From Paenibacillus alba (GTDB lineage: Bacteria > Bacillota > Bacilli > Paenibacillales > NBRC-103111), in assembly GCF_013204855.1 (NCBI RefSeq), contig NZ_JABMKZ010000006.1, forward strand, positions 124,001-188,000: 64,000 nt of DNA, read 5' to 3'. Below are positions 17,386-25,462 of this stretch, piece after piece. The stretch's first letter is position 1. Every line of letters starts with the position of its first letter. The position numbers were made by a program, and so were the translations under genes. The notes below the pieces were generated by a model. The model worked only from the letters and a program-made list of their open reading frames with translations, did not search any database and was not told the origin of the DNA.

Positions 17386-17925
17386 ATGACCGAATCCACA
17401 ATCAATCAATCCAGACCATCCGTCAAAGAAAAGTACTTCATTCATGAACCAAAGCAACGAGTCATACAATACCAGATCCGCACCCTACAATATCTCCAAC
17501 ACCATATTACTAAATTCGTACTATCCCAAAATTCAGCACTTCACTTAGGTGTCCTAAATCAAATATTCCACATCATTCACACGCTACCAAATAATCTACA
17601 AGCTCAACTAGCACCATCCATACAACAATCTTACCCTATCCATTTAATGCCATCTAGAGCCACCAGAATCAATTCTAAGCTTTCGGAATATGAAAGCATC
17701 GTACATGAAGAAAATGAACTCCTAGACAAGCTCAGAACGTGTCAGAGTATAATTGAAGCGATCTTGTATGCATTTGCGGAAGAAAGAGACTCAATTCACT
17801 TGTTAACTGTAGAGGATGTTCTAATGGAGATTCATTCCCTTGAGCTTGAATTGCGTACCGAGTTATTACATTTACGATTAGATAAAGTAATTCATCAATG
17901 GAGAAATTTACAGTACGACAGTTAA
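17386..17925 (+). CDS. Unknown protein coupled to the integrase
   Basis: I do not recognise this 179-aa protein. It is predicted to be mainly helical, with a Gln/His-rich first half and a Glu/Leu-rich second half (LSEYESIVHEENELLDKL and following), suggesting coiled coils. AGGGTGG sits across the integrase stop codon, eight bases before the ATG at 17386; a GTG at 17374 is possible but lacks a site. The tight link to the integrase suggests a recombination helper, such as a directionality factor or second recombinase subunit, but that is inference from position only. Confidence 0.7.
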   Translation: MTESTINQSRPSVKEKYFIHEPKQRVIQYQIRTLQYLQHHITKFVLSQNSALHLGVLNQIFHIIHTLPNNLQAQLAPSIQQSYPIHLMPSRATRINSKLSEYESIVHEENELLDKLRTCQSIIEAILYAFAEERDSIHLLTVEDVLMEIHSLELELRTELLHLRLDKVIHQWRNLQYDS

Positions 17926-17936
17926 AACTATACTTT

Positions 17937-17978
17937 AGACCGTTCGATACTACATTTTGTATTTAACGGTCTTTTTTT
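17937..17978 (+). terminator. Terminator of the integrase operon
   Basis: AGACCGTT and AACGGTCT form an eight-pair stem with a 20-base loop, followed by seven T. Confidence 0.8.
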
Positions 17979-18051
17979 AATTTATTATGTGCGGTGTTTG
18001 ATAGGAGTATTGAGATAAATGAAAGTAAATTAACAAAACTAAACAAAAATA

Positions 18052-18080
18052 TTGACATCAATGCAAAACTTTCATATTAT
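18052..18080 (+). promoter_or_regulatory. Strong sigma-A promoter of the HTH gene
   Basis: TTGACA at 18052-18057 and TATTAT at 18075-18080 are separated by 17 bases. The HTH gene starts 36 bases downstream. Confidence 0.8.
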
Positions 18081-18115
18081 ATGGTTATACCAATACAAAT
18101 GAGGGGATGGTTAAA

Positions 18116-18808
18116 ATGATAGGACTTGAATATGTATGTCAGGTATTTAATAAGGGCAACAAAGAAATTGGAGAAAAATTGAATATAAATCCAACAAACA
18201 TTAGTAGTTGGTTTAAGGGAACAAGAGAGATACCTACTAAGTATCTAAGCGAACTATCCAAAATCTTTAATGGTCTATCACCTGAGTATTTCCAGAAGGA
18301 ACTCACAAGGGTAGATGAAATTAAAATCCGCATTCACTACATCGAGAAAGGGTTGAATTGGGAAGAACGACATAGCGAAGAATCGTTTAAAGTGCAAGAT
18401 GAAGATGGGAATATATTACTTGATGAAAAACATCCTGATGAATATAGTAGTCAGCTACTACTTCTACATAGTGAATTGAATAAACTAATAAAAACAAACT
18501 CATACCAAGACAGAATCCAAACACTTTTTGCGAAAATTGATGCGCTAACAGTTGCACAAAAAGTTCAGATGTTTAAATACAAGAATCCAGAGGACTTTAC
18601 TATGGAAATGCTTAACAGTTACCTAGATTTTCTGACAACGTTTAGAGTTAAAGATATTTCCGCTATTGACCTAATAATTGACTACTTTATGGACTACAAG
18701 GGTATCAATCAAAGCAAATGGACAGAGCAGGATGTATTCCCAAATGAGAAGCAACTTGCCTTCTATAGTGATTTAGAAGAACTATTGAATAAGCACAACT
18801 TACTTTAA
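18116..18808 (+). CDS. XRE-type HTH DNA-binding protein
   Basis: The first 60 residues of this 230-aa protein form a Cro/CI-like helix-turn-helix (NKEIGEKLNINPTNISSWFKGTREIP). The rest is a helical domain of unknown type, larger than in simple repressors. GAGGGG at 18101-18106 points to the ATG at 18116 rather than 18107. It has its own near-consensus promoter and lies just downstream of the integrase operon terminator, a position typical for an element's master regulator. What it controls is unknown; the palindromes at 19.9-20.1 kb are one possible target. Confidence 0.8.
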   Translation: MIGLEYVCQVFNKGNKEIGEKLNINPTNISSWFKGTREIPTKYLSELSKIFNGLSPEYFQKELTRVDEIKIRIHYIEKGLNWEERHSEESFKVQDEDGNILLDEKHPDEYSSQLLLLHSELNKLIKTNSYQDRIQTLFAKIDALTVAQKVQMFKYKNPEDFTMEMLNSYLDFLTTFRVKDISAIDLIIDYFMDYKGINQSKWTEQDVFPNEKQLAFYSDLEELLNKHNLL

Positions 18809-18907
18809 TCTTTCTCGCCATTTGATTAGACTGTTGCTGAGCATAAACCTCTCTAGCTCCAGTTTCGGACAAATGTAATATAAAACAAACAATAGGAGAT
18901 AAAAACC

Positions 18908-19288
18908 ATGACTACTACTGTAAACCAGACTACAAAAAAGAAACTAGAAAATTTGAAATTGAATAAATTGAAGCTTGCAGCAGATATAAAAACAAAGAAG
19001 ATTTTAATGAATAATCTACTACATTATTCAAGTACTATGAGTGAAGAAATAGATTTCGAAAGCTTAGAATCGCAGCTCCTGTTACAGTTGATGCTCAAGT
19101 ATAGACTTGAAAAAAAGAATCTCAGATTACAAATAAAAACAATGAAAACTAATCCAAGAGACAGTAAGGATTTCGAGAAATCCATAAAAGCATTCGGAAT
19201 TGAGGAGACGTTGCAACATATAAACGATTCGTTAAATGATGCTAAGTTTGAGTATGATGAAGATAGCGATAAAATTGTCATTACATAA
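18908..19288 (+). CDS. Small coiled-coil protein of unknown function
   Basis: The 126-aa product is rich in Lys, Leu and Glu with no Trp or Cys, and reads as two or three long helices, the first about residues 10-75. AGGAGATAAAAACC before the ATG is a good ribosome binding site. No family is recognised. It stands alone, about 100 bases after the HTH gene and 200 before the next small regulator. AT-rich codon use matches the island. Confidence 0.65.
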   Translation: MTTTVNQTTKKKLENLKLNKLKLAADIKTKKILMNNLLHYSSTMSEEIDFESLESQLLLQLMLKYRLEKKNLRLQIKTMKTNPRDSKDFEKSIKAFGIEETLQHINDSLNDAKFEYDEDSDKIVIT

Positions 19289-19487
19289 GCATCAGCATTA
19301 GAAAAGATGAGAAACCAACAATAAGCTATATAAACATTAACAATTTACATTATTTTACAAATAAAAGATTTTGTGATATAATATTATAGTGAGGAATCAA
19401 TATAAGAACGTGCAGCCCAAGAGAAGGGAATGTAGCCTTCTCTTGTTTGTGCTGTCTAAATATATGAAATATGAATGGGTGAGTCGA

Positions 19488-19661
19488 ATGGAGTTACAAG
19501 AAGAATATCGTTTAAAGCGATTGCTTAAACGGATCAGGTTGAGGGAAATATCTGAGCACCTTAAATGTACATTAGGTCTATTAAGTAACTGGGAAAATAA
19601 TCGTACAAGAATGTCACAGGAGAAAGTAGAGCTTTACATGAAGTACATTGACAGCAAGTGA
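19488..19661 (+). CDS. Very small HTH-like protein
   Basis: The frame is open from 19389, but the likely start is the ATG at 19488 after GGGTGAG, giving 57 aa. The core (LREISEHLKCTLGLLSNWENNRTRMS) reads as a helix-turn-helix of the Cro/XRE kind with a short tail. A TATAAT-like -10 (about 19377) lies upstream. Such mini-regulators are common in phage and island control regions. The function and exact start are uncertain. Confidence 0.55.
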   Translation: MELQEEYRLKRLLKRIRLREISEHLKCTLGLLSNWENNRTRMSQEKVELYMKYIDSK

Positions 19662-19755
19662 TAAATAGAAAATTACATAGGAACACTGGAATCGTGGTAT
19701 CTAAGATCACGTTTATTTGTTGTTCGAAAAATTCGTGGGAAGGAGAAAAAACGGT

Positions 19756-19941
19756 ATGAACAATAATGACTACTTCTATTGTTATAGTCCAAACTTATTT
19801 AGCTATTTGAAGCATGGGAAAGGATTCAGTTACATTTGTTCAGGTTTAAATGAAGTAAGTTTGAGAAGGTTTTGGCAATTTAAAGGTACTACTGCCTTAA
19901 ACAAAGCTCTTGAAGAATATAGAGATATATCAAGACGGTAG
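19756..19941 (+). CDS. Small DUF5659-like protein
   Basis: A 61-aa protein beginning at the ATG 19756, preceded by GGGAAGGAG. The pattern YCYSPNLFSYLKHGKGFSYI...FWQFKGTTALNKALEEY resembles small 'DUF5659' proteins of Gram-positive phages and plasmids: a short alpha/beta protein with aromatic residues at the strand ends. Function unknown. Its stop codon lies within the first of the palindromic sites described next, so translation of this gene and binding at that site may interfere with each other. Confidence 0.6.
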   Translation: MNNNDYFYCYSPNLFSYLKHGKGFSYICSGLNEVSLRRFWQFKGTTALNKALEEYRDISRR

Positions 19942-20088
19942 AAAATTACCGATGACTAAAAATAACGGTATTTATTTACCGTCACATAAGAAAATAATGG
20001 TTAATTTTGACCGTCGATGTTTATTTGGATTGGAAATTCAGGGTAGTATTTAACCTTTATTTGCACAGTATACAAAGAATATTGTATA
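19936..20088 (+). promoter_or_regulatory. Cluster of N6-spaced palindromes before the replication-like gene
   Basis: Two perfect sites CGGTA-N6-TACCG lie at 19936-19951 and 19966-19981, exactly 30 bases apart. A degenerate third (TGGTT-N6-GACCG) lies at 19998-20013, 32 bases further. A different palindrome, TATACAA-N6-TTGTATA, is at 20069-20088. The regular phasing suggests a dimeric protein binding one face of the helix: operators of the gene at 20176, or replication iterons. Confidence 0.65.
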
Positions 20089-20175
20089 TACAGAACATAC
20101 TTACTACAGAGAAAAGACTTGGTGGGATGGGATGTATTAATTTAAAAAGGATATTTTAACGGAGGTATTATTAAA

Positions 20176-21351
20176 GTGGAAAAGACTAGTTTTGTTGGAG
20201 TGCCTAATTCATTCTATAATAAGGAATTGCTAAAACCTAGAGAGTTTTACCTGTATTGTTATCTAAATGCTTCAAGGAGTTTTTTAACTGAAAATACAGT
20301 TAAGACTAATATAGATTTACTAATTGAAGAAATCAAGTTTGTAAAAAAGCGTCAAGATAATAAGGATGCTATAGTAGAATCACTAAATTCTTTACATGAA
20401 AAAGGAATGCTCATTTTTGAATACCAGGATATTAGAAAAGATAAAAAATTAGAAATATCCTTTAGAAAGTTATCCCTTGAAAAGGGATTTGAGAAAATAC
20501 CATATAAATACTTCGAATTGACATATGACCCAGAAGAATTTATGACTATTTGTGCGATAAAGACCTTTAAAAGGCAGATCTCATTTGCTGAGTTTGGAAG
20601 CATACTTAGTTGTTCAGAGAGACATGTAAAAGATTTAATTCCCAAAATGGAGCAGAAAGGTATATTGAATATTAACAACGGTAAGTATTACGTAAATGAG
20701 AATAATCAACTTAGACAGGAAACTAATAGTTATTCAATTAATGAAGATCACTTTGTTGGAGAAAACCAACAAGACCAACAAAACCAAGAAAGCCAAACAG
20801 GTGGCGATAAGAAGAAACATTTAATTCAATCTGAGACTAGAGCAAATAATTGGGGAGTAAAAGGCAAGAATCTGATTGATAATGACTACTACATTTATTT
20901 AACATCTAGTGATGATAAGTTTATAAGAATGGTTGAAAATATTATTAATGTATTGAAAAATCCAAAAGACCCAAGCAAAAAACCGTTTGATTTTACCAAA
21001 ATGGAAAAGGCTGCTAAAGAAAGGATTCAGAAAGAAAATAAAAAGGAAATGTTAGAGAAGAGCTTGAACTTAGTTAGGTTAAAGGGAATAAAAGACCTTG
21101 TACCAGTAACATCTGAAATTATTGATAATATTGATTTTTCCAGTGTAGAAAAGGTTGTTTTCTTATCAAAACAAAACAAAAGAGAAGAAGTTCAACTCGA
21201 TAGATTGGCTGGCAACAATCCAACCACTAATGCCTTAAAATTAATTGTGGACATGTATAAGAATGTTGTTAGGGAGAATATTGTTTTTGATTATGAACAG
21301 GCAATTGAAATAAGGAATCGGATTAAAGAAATGAATGAAAAGATAGCATGA
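20176..21351 (+). CDS. Winged-helix, replication-initiator-like DNA-binding protein
   Basis: The 391-aa protein starts at GTG after CGGAGGT. Residues 1-175 look like two successive winged-helix units (ITFAEFGSILSCSERHVKDLIPKMEQKG-like segment near 140-165), as in plasmid and phage initiators and DnaD-like loaders. A Gln/Asn-rich linker follows (about 190-220), then a charged helical C-terminal half. No catalytic motif is seen. With the ordered palindromes directly upstream it may be an initiator or a central regulator. The exact family is not recognised, and the replication role is inference. Confidence 0.6.
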   Translation: MEKTSFVGVPNSFYNKELLKPREFYLYCYLNASRSFLTENTVKTNIDLLIEEIKFVKKRQDNKDAIVESLNSLHEKGMLIFEYQDIRKDKKLEISFRKLSLEKGFEKIPYKYFELTYDPEEFMTICAIKTFKRQISFAEFGSILSCSERHVKDLIPKMEQKGILNINNGKYYVNENNQLRQETNSYSINEDHFVGENQQDQQNQESQTGGDKKKHLIQSETRANNWGVKGKNLIDNDYYIYLTSSDDKFIRMVENIINVLKNPKDPSKKPFDFTKMEKAAKERIQKENKKEMLEKSLNLVRLKGIKDLVPVTSEIIDNIDFSSVEKVVFLSKQNKREEVQLDRLAGNNPTTNALKLIVDMYKNVVRENIVFDYEQAIEIRNRIKEMNEKIA

Positions 21352-21429
21352 TTTTATATGAACCTATGTGTTCCACTACGCTACATTTGTTACAATATAC
21401 GTTAACGTTTCAATATAAAACGCTTTTGA

Positions 21430-21460
21430 AAGCTTATTCCTTTATCGAATAAGCTTTTTT
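21430..21460 (+). terminator. Rho-independent terminator
   Basis: AAGCTTATTC and GAATAAGCTT form a perfect ten-pair stem with a seven-base loop, followed by six T. Confidence 0.88.
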
Positions 21461-21780
21461 ACGTTAAGGATAAAAACCTCCTTAACGAGTGCAGCGGCGA
21501 AGTGCTTAAATAAAATAACTGTTTTATCTAAGGTGGATAGCTCATTAGACGAGCAGAAATGGGTGCAGGATTGATCGTGTTCATGGATGGATGCTTGGGA
21601 TGTAGTCTCTTGTGATGCGCTAATTACGGTACTTAGATGGATTAAGCAATATTTGTGAAATGTTGTCCTTATTAGGAGAACTCAATTCTGATTTGTCCTA
21701 TATCAGAACGAAATGAATATGGTTGTTGAAAGGCGGAAGTTGTATAATAGTGGAATAAAATGTAATAGAGGTGTTGCAAT
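21461..21780. other. Non-coding gap before the DUF4062 gene
   Basis: No convincing gene is seen in these 320 bases. A perfect hairpin CGTTAAGGA-N8-TCCTTAACG lies at 21462-21487, directly after the terminator. A short GTGCAGCGGCGAAGTGC segment follows, resembling GTGCAGCGGCAGATG at about 29503. The DUF4062 promoter should lie in the last 80 bases (TTGTATAATAG-like sequence near 21740). Confidence 0.5.
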
Positions 21781-22740
21781 TTGAGAAAAAAACTTCAAGT
21801 ATTTATATCTTCTACATTTACAGATTTAATAGAAGAAAGACAAGTTGCAGTAAAAGCTGTTCTTAACTCTGGACATATTCCAGCAGGAATGGAGTTGTTC
21901 ACCGCTGGCGATGAATCGCAAAAACAGATTATTAAGCGGTGGATAGATGAATCAGATGCCTATGTATTAATTCTAGGTGGTAGATATGGTTCAATAGATA
22001 AAGATACAGGGATAAGTTATACCCATTGGGAATATGACTATGCAGGAGAAGTTGGTAAGCCTAGATTTGCGATTGTTCTCAGCGATAGAGCTATTCAGGA
22101 AAAGATTGTAAAGTTGGGTTATAAAGATGCAACTGAACAAAATAATCCACAATTGCATAAGAACTTTAGAGATGGATTATTGGACACAAAATTGGTTAGT
22201 CCTGTAGATGATCATAAAGATATAGAGTTAAGTATCTTCAAGTCGTTAAGAGAAATTGAACAAAGAACTGATTTGTCAGGTTGGGTGTCAGGTAAAGATG
22301 TTCCAGATGTGAGAAATATATTGGAAGAGAATGCGAAGCTTTTGAAGGAGAATACAAAGTTAACAAATGAAAATGTTAAGCTTAAACATAAATCTCAAAA
22401 AGATGATCTATATAATGGGCATACATACGAAGAAGTTATGATTTATTTAATTAATACATTTGTTGAAATACCTGAGGCAATCGATAAAGATAAAACACAA
22501 GCCAATTTACTTGAAATTATTTTAGTTTCGCATAATAACTTTGCAACTGGCATTACAAATAGGTATGATATGGGGGACTCTGATAAGTTTTTATACTATA
22601 AAGTTGCTCCTAAGTTAATGAGTTTTGATCTTGTGGAGAAAAGCAAGATTGCGGGAGTCCAGTATGAGAAAATTCAATTGTCCAAACTAGGTCACAAATT
22701 TTATGCAAGACTAGAGATTCAAAAAGGAAAACTGAAATAA
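21781..22740 (+). CDS. DUF4062-domain protein, candidate defence factor
   Basis: The 319-aa protein opens with the DUF4062 signature (FISSTFTDLIEERQ, then AGDESQKQIIKRWIDESD and LILGGRYGS) over residues 1-85. This domain usually sits at the N-terminus of NTPase or effector proteins and has been proposed to be TIR-like. A coiled coil of repeated Lys-Leu-Glu-Asn (about 187-210) leads to a C-terminal alpha/beta domain (about 220-319) I do not recognise. TTG start after GAGGTG. A terminator follows, so it is transcribed apart from the SIR2 operon, though adjacent to it. A sensor/effector role is inference. Confidence 0.7.
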   Translation: MRKKLQVFISSTFTDLIEERQVAVKAVLNSGHIPAGMELFTAGDESQKQIIKRWIDESDAYVLILGGRYGSIDKDTGISYTHWEYDYAGEVGKPRFAIVLSDRAIQEKIVKLGYKDATEQNNPQLHKNFRDGLLDTKLVSPVDDHKDIELSIFKSLREIEQRTDLSGWVSGKDVPDVRNILEENAKLLKENTKLTNENVKLKHKSQKDDLYNGHTYEEVMIYLINTFVEIPEAIDKDKTQANLLEIILVSHNNFATGITNRYDMGDSDKFLYYKVAPKLMSFDLVEKSKIAGVQYEKIQLSKLGHKFYARLEIQKGKLK

Positions 22741-22771
22741 GAATAATATAATTGAATAATTTTATAGAGGG

Positions 22772-22807
22772 AAGTCACTTGGGTAAAGTAATCCGTGTGA
22801 CTTTTTT
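22772..22807 (+). terminator. Terminator after the DUF4062 gene
   Basis: AAGTCAC and GTGACTT flank an 18-base loop and are followed by a T-run. Confidence 0.7.
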
Positions 22808-22965
22808 GCATACTTGAAAGTGAGATTTTATGTACATAGTATCATGCCTTGGAAGAGTTCGTTCCAAAGGCTATAATTCATTGTAATTACACTCAATGTT
22901 TCCATCACATGGTATAATTTATTAGACACTTTGCAACTAAAATCCTACAAAAGGTGTGATCATAT

Positions 22966-23799
22966 TTGATTGACAGTTTAGAAGGTTTAAAAAGATGTGT
23001 TATGAATATTTCTGAATATGAAGTTCATGGTGGAGGATTTAGTAAAAAATTAACAAAGATTGTTTTCAAACCTGACCCTCATGGAAATATGTATTGTCCT
23101 AAATGTGGTGACGTAAGAAAAATGAAAATAACAAACTTGTTTCCACAGATAGACCCAAATGAAATTTCACAAATTGGATTGAACTGTTTAAATAAAGACG
23201 AAGATAAGTATCCAGCAAATTTTATAAACAAAGTAAATCAAAAGATAACTCCATCATTATGGAAATATTCATGTCTTCAATGTAGTACTTATTTTACAGG
23301 TCTTATATACAATGGCCAGTCTGGGCAAGATTTGAATGTGCTGTCTAATTGCAATGGTGGGTTAACAACTCCAAATACTCCAGAAAGTGTAGCCTATTAT
23401 TTAGATCAAGCATCTAGGGCGCAATCTGTAAGAGCAACCAGTGCAGCCATGGCAATGTACAGGGCTGCACTTGAACACATTTTATTTGATCAAGGATTTA
23501 CTGAGGGAATGCTTGGAGGGAAACTTAAGACACTGGAGAAGGCTATTAATAATGGAACAGCTCCTAAATGGGCGTTAGAATTAGAAACGGAGTTCTTGAA
23601 ATACATCAAGGATATGGGGAATGGAGCCATTCATTCTAATGATGGAAACATTGAACAACAAGCAATAATTGATAATGATCTGCTTCAGAGAGTCACAGAA
23701 GTTTTTCGTATGTTACTATTTGTTATTTATGAGATCGATATTCATAAAAAGAAGTTGTTAGAGTCCTTCAGAACCGTAGCAAATACTTTGAATAAGTAG
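22966..23799 (+). CDS. Zinc-ribbon plus DUF4145 protein, first gene of the SIR2 operon
   Basis: In this 277-aa protein, two CxxC knuckles (Cys44/Cys47 in YCPKCG and Cys103/Cys106 in YSCLQCS) form a probable zinc ribbon. Residues from about 145 to 260 match the DUF4145 pattern (SRAQSVRATSAAMAMYRAAL, then a GNGAIH-type motif), a helical domain often found in restriction and defence proteins. TTG start after AAAGGTGTG. The gene has its own promoter region after the upstream terminator and is followed without gap by the DUF6979-like gene. A role in nucleic-acid sensing is plausible but unproven. Confidence 0.75.
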   Translation: MIDSLEGLKRCVMNISEYEVHGGGFSKKLTKIVFKPDPHGNMYCPKCGDVRKMKITNLFPQIDPNEISQIGLNCLNKDEDKYPANFINKVNQKITPSLWKYSCLQCSTYFTGLIYNGQSGQDLNVLSNCNGGLTTPNTPESVAYYLDQASRAQSVRATSAAMAMYRAALEHILFDQGFTEGMLGGKLKTLEKAINNGTAPKWALELETEFLKYIKDMGNGAIHSNDGNIEQQAIIDNDLLQRVTEVFRMLLFVIYEIDIHKKKLLESFRTVANTLNK

Positions 23800-23838
23800 A
23801 TGTGTGAATTATCAATTCGTGAGGACAGTGGAACAACA

Positions 23839-24231
23839 ATGAATAAATATGGTCAAGCTGCAATAAAAGCAATTAAGTTAATCGAAACTAACCAAGCGTC
23901 TACTGCATTAGAAGCATGGAACATTACTACCAAAGAGTTATTTGGAATTGGAACATCATCGCAGAAAAAAGGCTGTCCAAAGAATGCTTTTCTAGGCTTG
24001 TGTGAAACTGGCTTAGTTAGTTGTATTCCGCAAGGGAACTACACAGTCAGAAGTGATTCATCGAAAAATAAGGGATATGCTATTAGAGCTGTGCAACTGT
24101 TGAAGGAGAATCCAATACTAACTGAGAATAAGAATGCTCTTTGGGAGTTAGTTATTGATGGTGAAGCTAAAAAACACAATTCACAAATGGATGTAGTTTT
24201 GGCTTTGTGGAAAGATGGGAGGATTTCATGA
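23839..24231 (+). CDS. DUF6979-like protein, second gene of the SIR2 operon
   Basis: The 130-aa protein begins with NKYGQAAIKAIKLIETN and contains two similar halves, each with a helix then a conserved aromatic/basic turn (SSQKKGCPKNAFLGLCETGL in the first; YAIRAVQLLKEN in the second). I recall this as DUF6979, of unknown function. The frame is open from an ATG at 23800, immediately after the previous stop, but family members start at the Met-Asn-Lys of 23839. Its last codons overlap the SIR2 gene start (ATGA), so the two products are translationally coupled. Confidence 0.7.
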   Translation: MNKYGQAAIKAIKLIETNQASTALEAWNITTKELFGIGTSSQKKGCPKNAFLGLCETGLVSCIPQGNYTVRSDSSKNKGYAIRAVQLLKENPILTENKNALWELVIDGEAKKHNSQMDVVLALWKDGRIS

Positions 24232-25274
24232 CAGTAGGTTTTCTATTAGGAGCTGGTTTTTCAAAAGCACTTCATCCATCTATGCCATTAGTGTGGGACT
24301 TACTCCAAAAAATAGATATGCCTGATGATGTGCCGCATTCAATACGTGGTGATTTAGAACAGACATTAAGTTATTTATGGACTAACTACCCTTGGAACAC
24401 TGAAATGCAACATTTGAAAAACAAATACGAGTTCTTACGATTAAATCAAGCAATTTATAAAATTATCTCTGAATCTGAGCTTGATGCATGGAATAGCATT
24501 TATGAGAACGATTATTCAAGAGTTGTAAAAGTTTCTAGTGAAGTGGACAACTTACGTTGGCAAGCAAGACTTTGTGGCTTACTTTCTAACCCAGAAAAAT
24601 ATTGTCTAGTGACTATGAACTATGATACGTTGCTTGAGCGGTTAATGATGGCTTATGGTACGAATAACTTAATATATCCTGCACCTCTACAAAGATTAAG
24701 TGGGATTTGGAGTCAAGAAACAACTTTGGATGGTGGAGAGTTTCATAATGCTGTGTTTAAGAGTTGGTTTACTTGGGCAATAAGACCACAACTTTTTAAA
24801 CTTCATGGGTCAACCTCATGGTATTCACTTGACCCATTAGAGGCGAATGCACCTATATATGGTGTTGATATGAGTCAAGAGTATCTTTTCGGAAGTCAAA
24901 GCACTAATCAAGAAGTTGATAATGCCCTCACATCAATAATTGTACCACCAGTAGCGGATAAATCCTCACTTTACAATAATAAGGTTTTAAGATCTCAATG
25001 GATTGGAGCAAGTCAAGGCTTACAAGATTGTGAAACACTTTATTGTGTTGGCTATTCTTTTCCGCAAAGTGACTTGCCAATGGAGCTTTTTCTTGGACAA
25101 TCCTGTATGAGGATAAAGCATGTGGTGATAGTGGATTTAAAAAGAGACGAAGATAAATGGAATAGAATAAAGAAGTTGTTTGCTAGAGATGTAGAAGTTG
25201 AATGGATAGTAGGGAAAGATTGTGTTGAAGAGATGGCATTAAGGTTGATTGAGGAAGAATCTGAATGCGAATAA
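24228..25274 (+). CDS. SIR2-like NAD-processing protein, predicted defence effector
   Basis: SIR2-like domains in prokaryotic defence degrade NAD+ to block phage growth. The 348-aa protein carries FLLGAGFSK at residues 5-13 (Rossmann loop), TMNYD with Asn131 and KLHGS with His193, the two catalytic positions of active SIR2 NADases, then VGYSFPQSDLP (about 274-284). It has no second large domain, so the sensor is likely one of the two genes upstream. GGGAGG precedes the ATG, which overlaps the preceding stop. A terminator follows at 25295. Family assignment is firm; the antiviral role is inferred. Confidence 0.85.
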   Translation: MTVGFLLGAGFSKALHPSMPLVWDLLQKIDMPDDVPHSIRGDLEQTLSYLWTNYPWNTEMQHLKNKYEFLRLNQAIYKIISESELDAWNSIYENDYSRVVKVSSEVDNLRWQARLCGLLSNPEKYCLVTMNYDTLLERLMMAYGTNNLIYPAPLQRLSGIWSQETTLDGGEFHNAVFKSWFTWAIRPQLFKLHGSTSWYSLDPLEANAPIYGVDMSQEYLFGSQSTNQEVDNALTSIIVPPVADKSSLYNNKVLRSQWIGASQGLQDCETLYCVGYSFPQSDLPMELFLGQSCMRIKHVVIVDLKRDEDKWNRIKKLFARDVEVEWIVGKDCVEEMALRLIEEESECE

Positions 25275-25294
25275 GTAAGATTGAATAAAGTAAT

Positions 25295-25323
25295 AAGCCG
25301 CATTGGACTGATGTGGCTTTTTG
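25295..25323 (+). terminator. Terminator of the SIR2 operon
   Basis: AAGCCGCAT and ATGTGGCTT pair with one G-U wobble, followed by five T. Confidence 0.85.
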
Positions 25324-25462
25324 GTATACAGTAAAGTGAGATTTAATGTAGGTTCATTACACGTATTAATGGTATATTTCCCTATTTTTAATTATGGTAT
25401 TATATTGAGATGGATGTATTCAATAAAGAATGACAATTCCGTTAAAGGGAGACTTGATTGAT

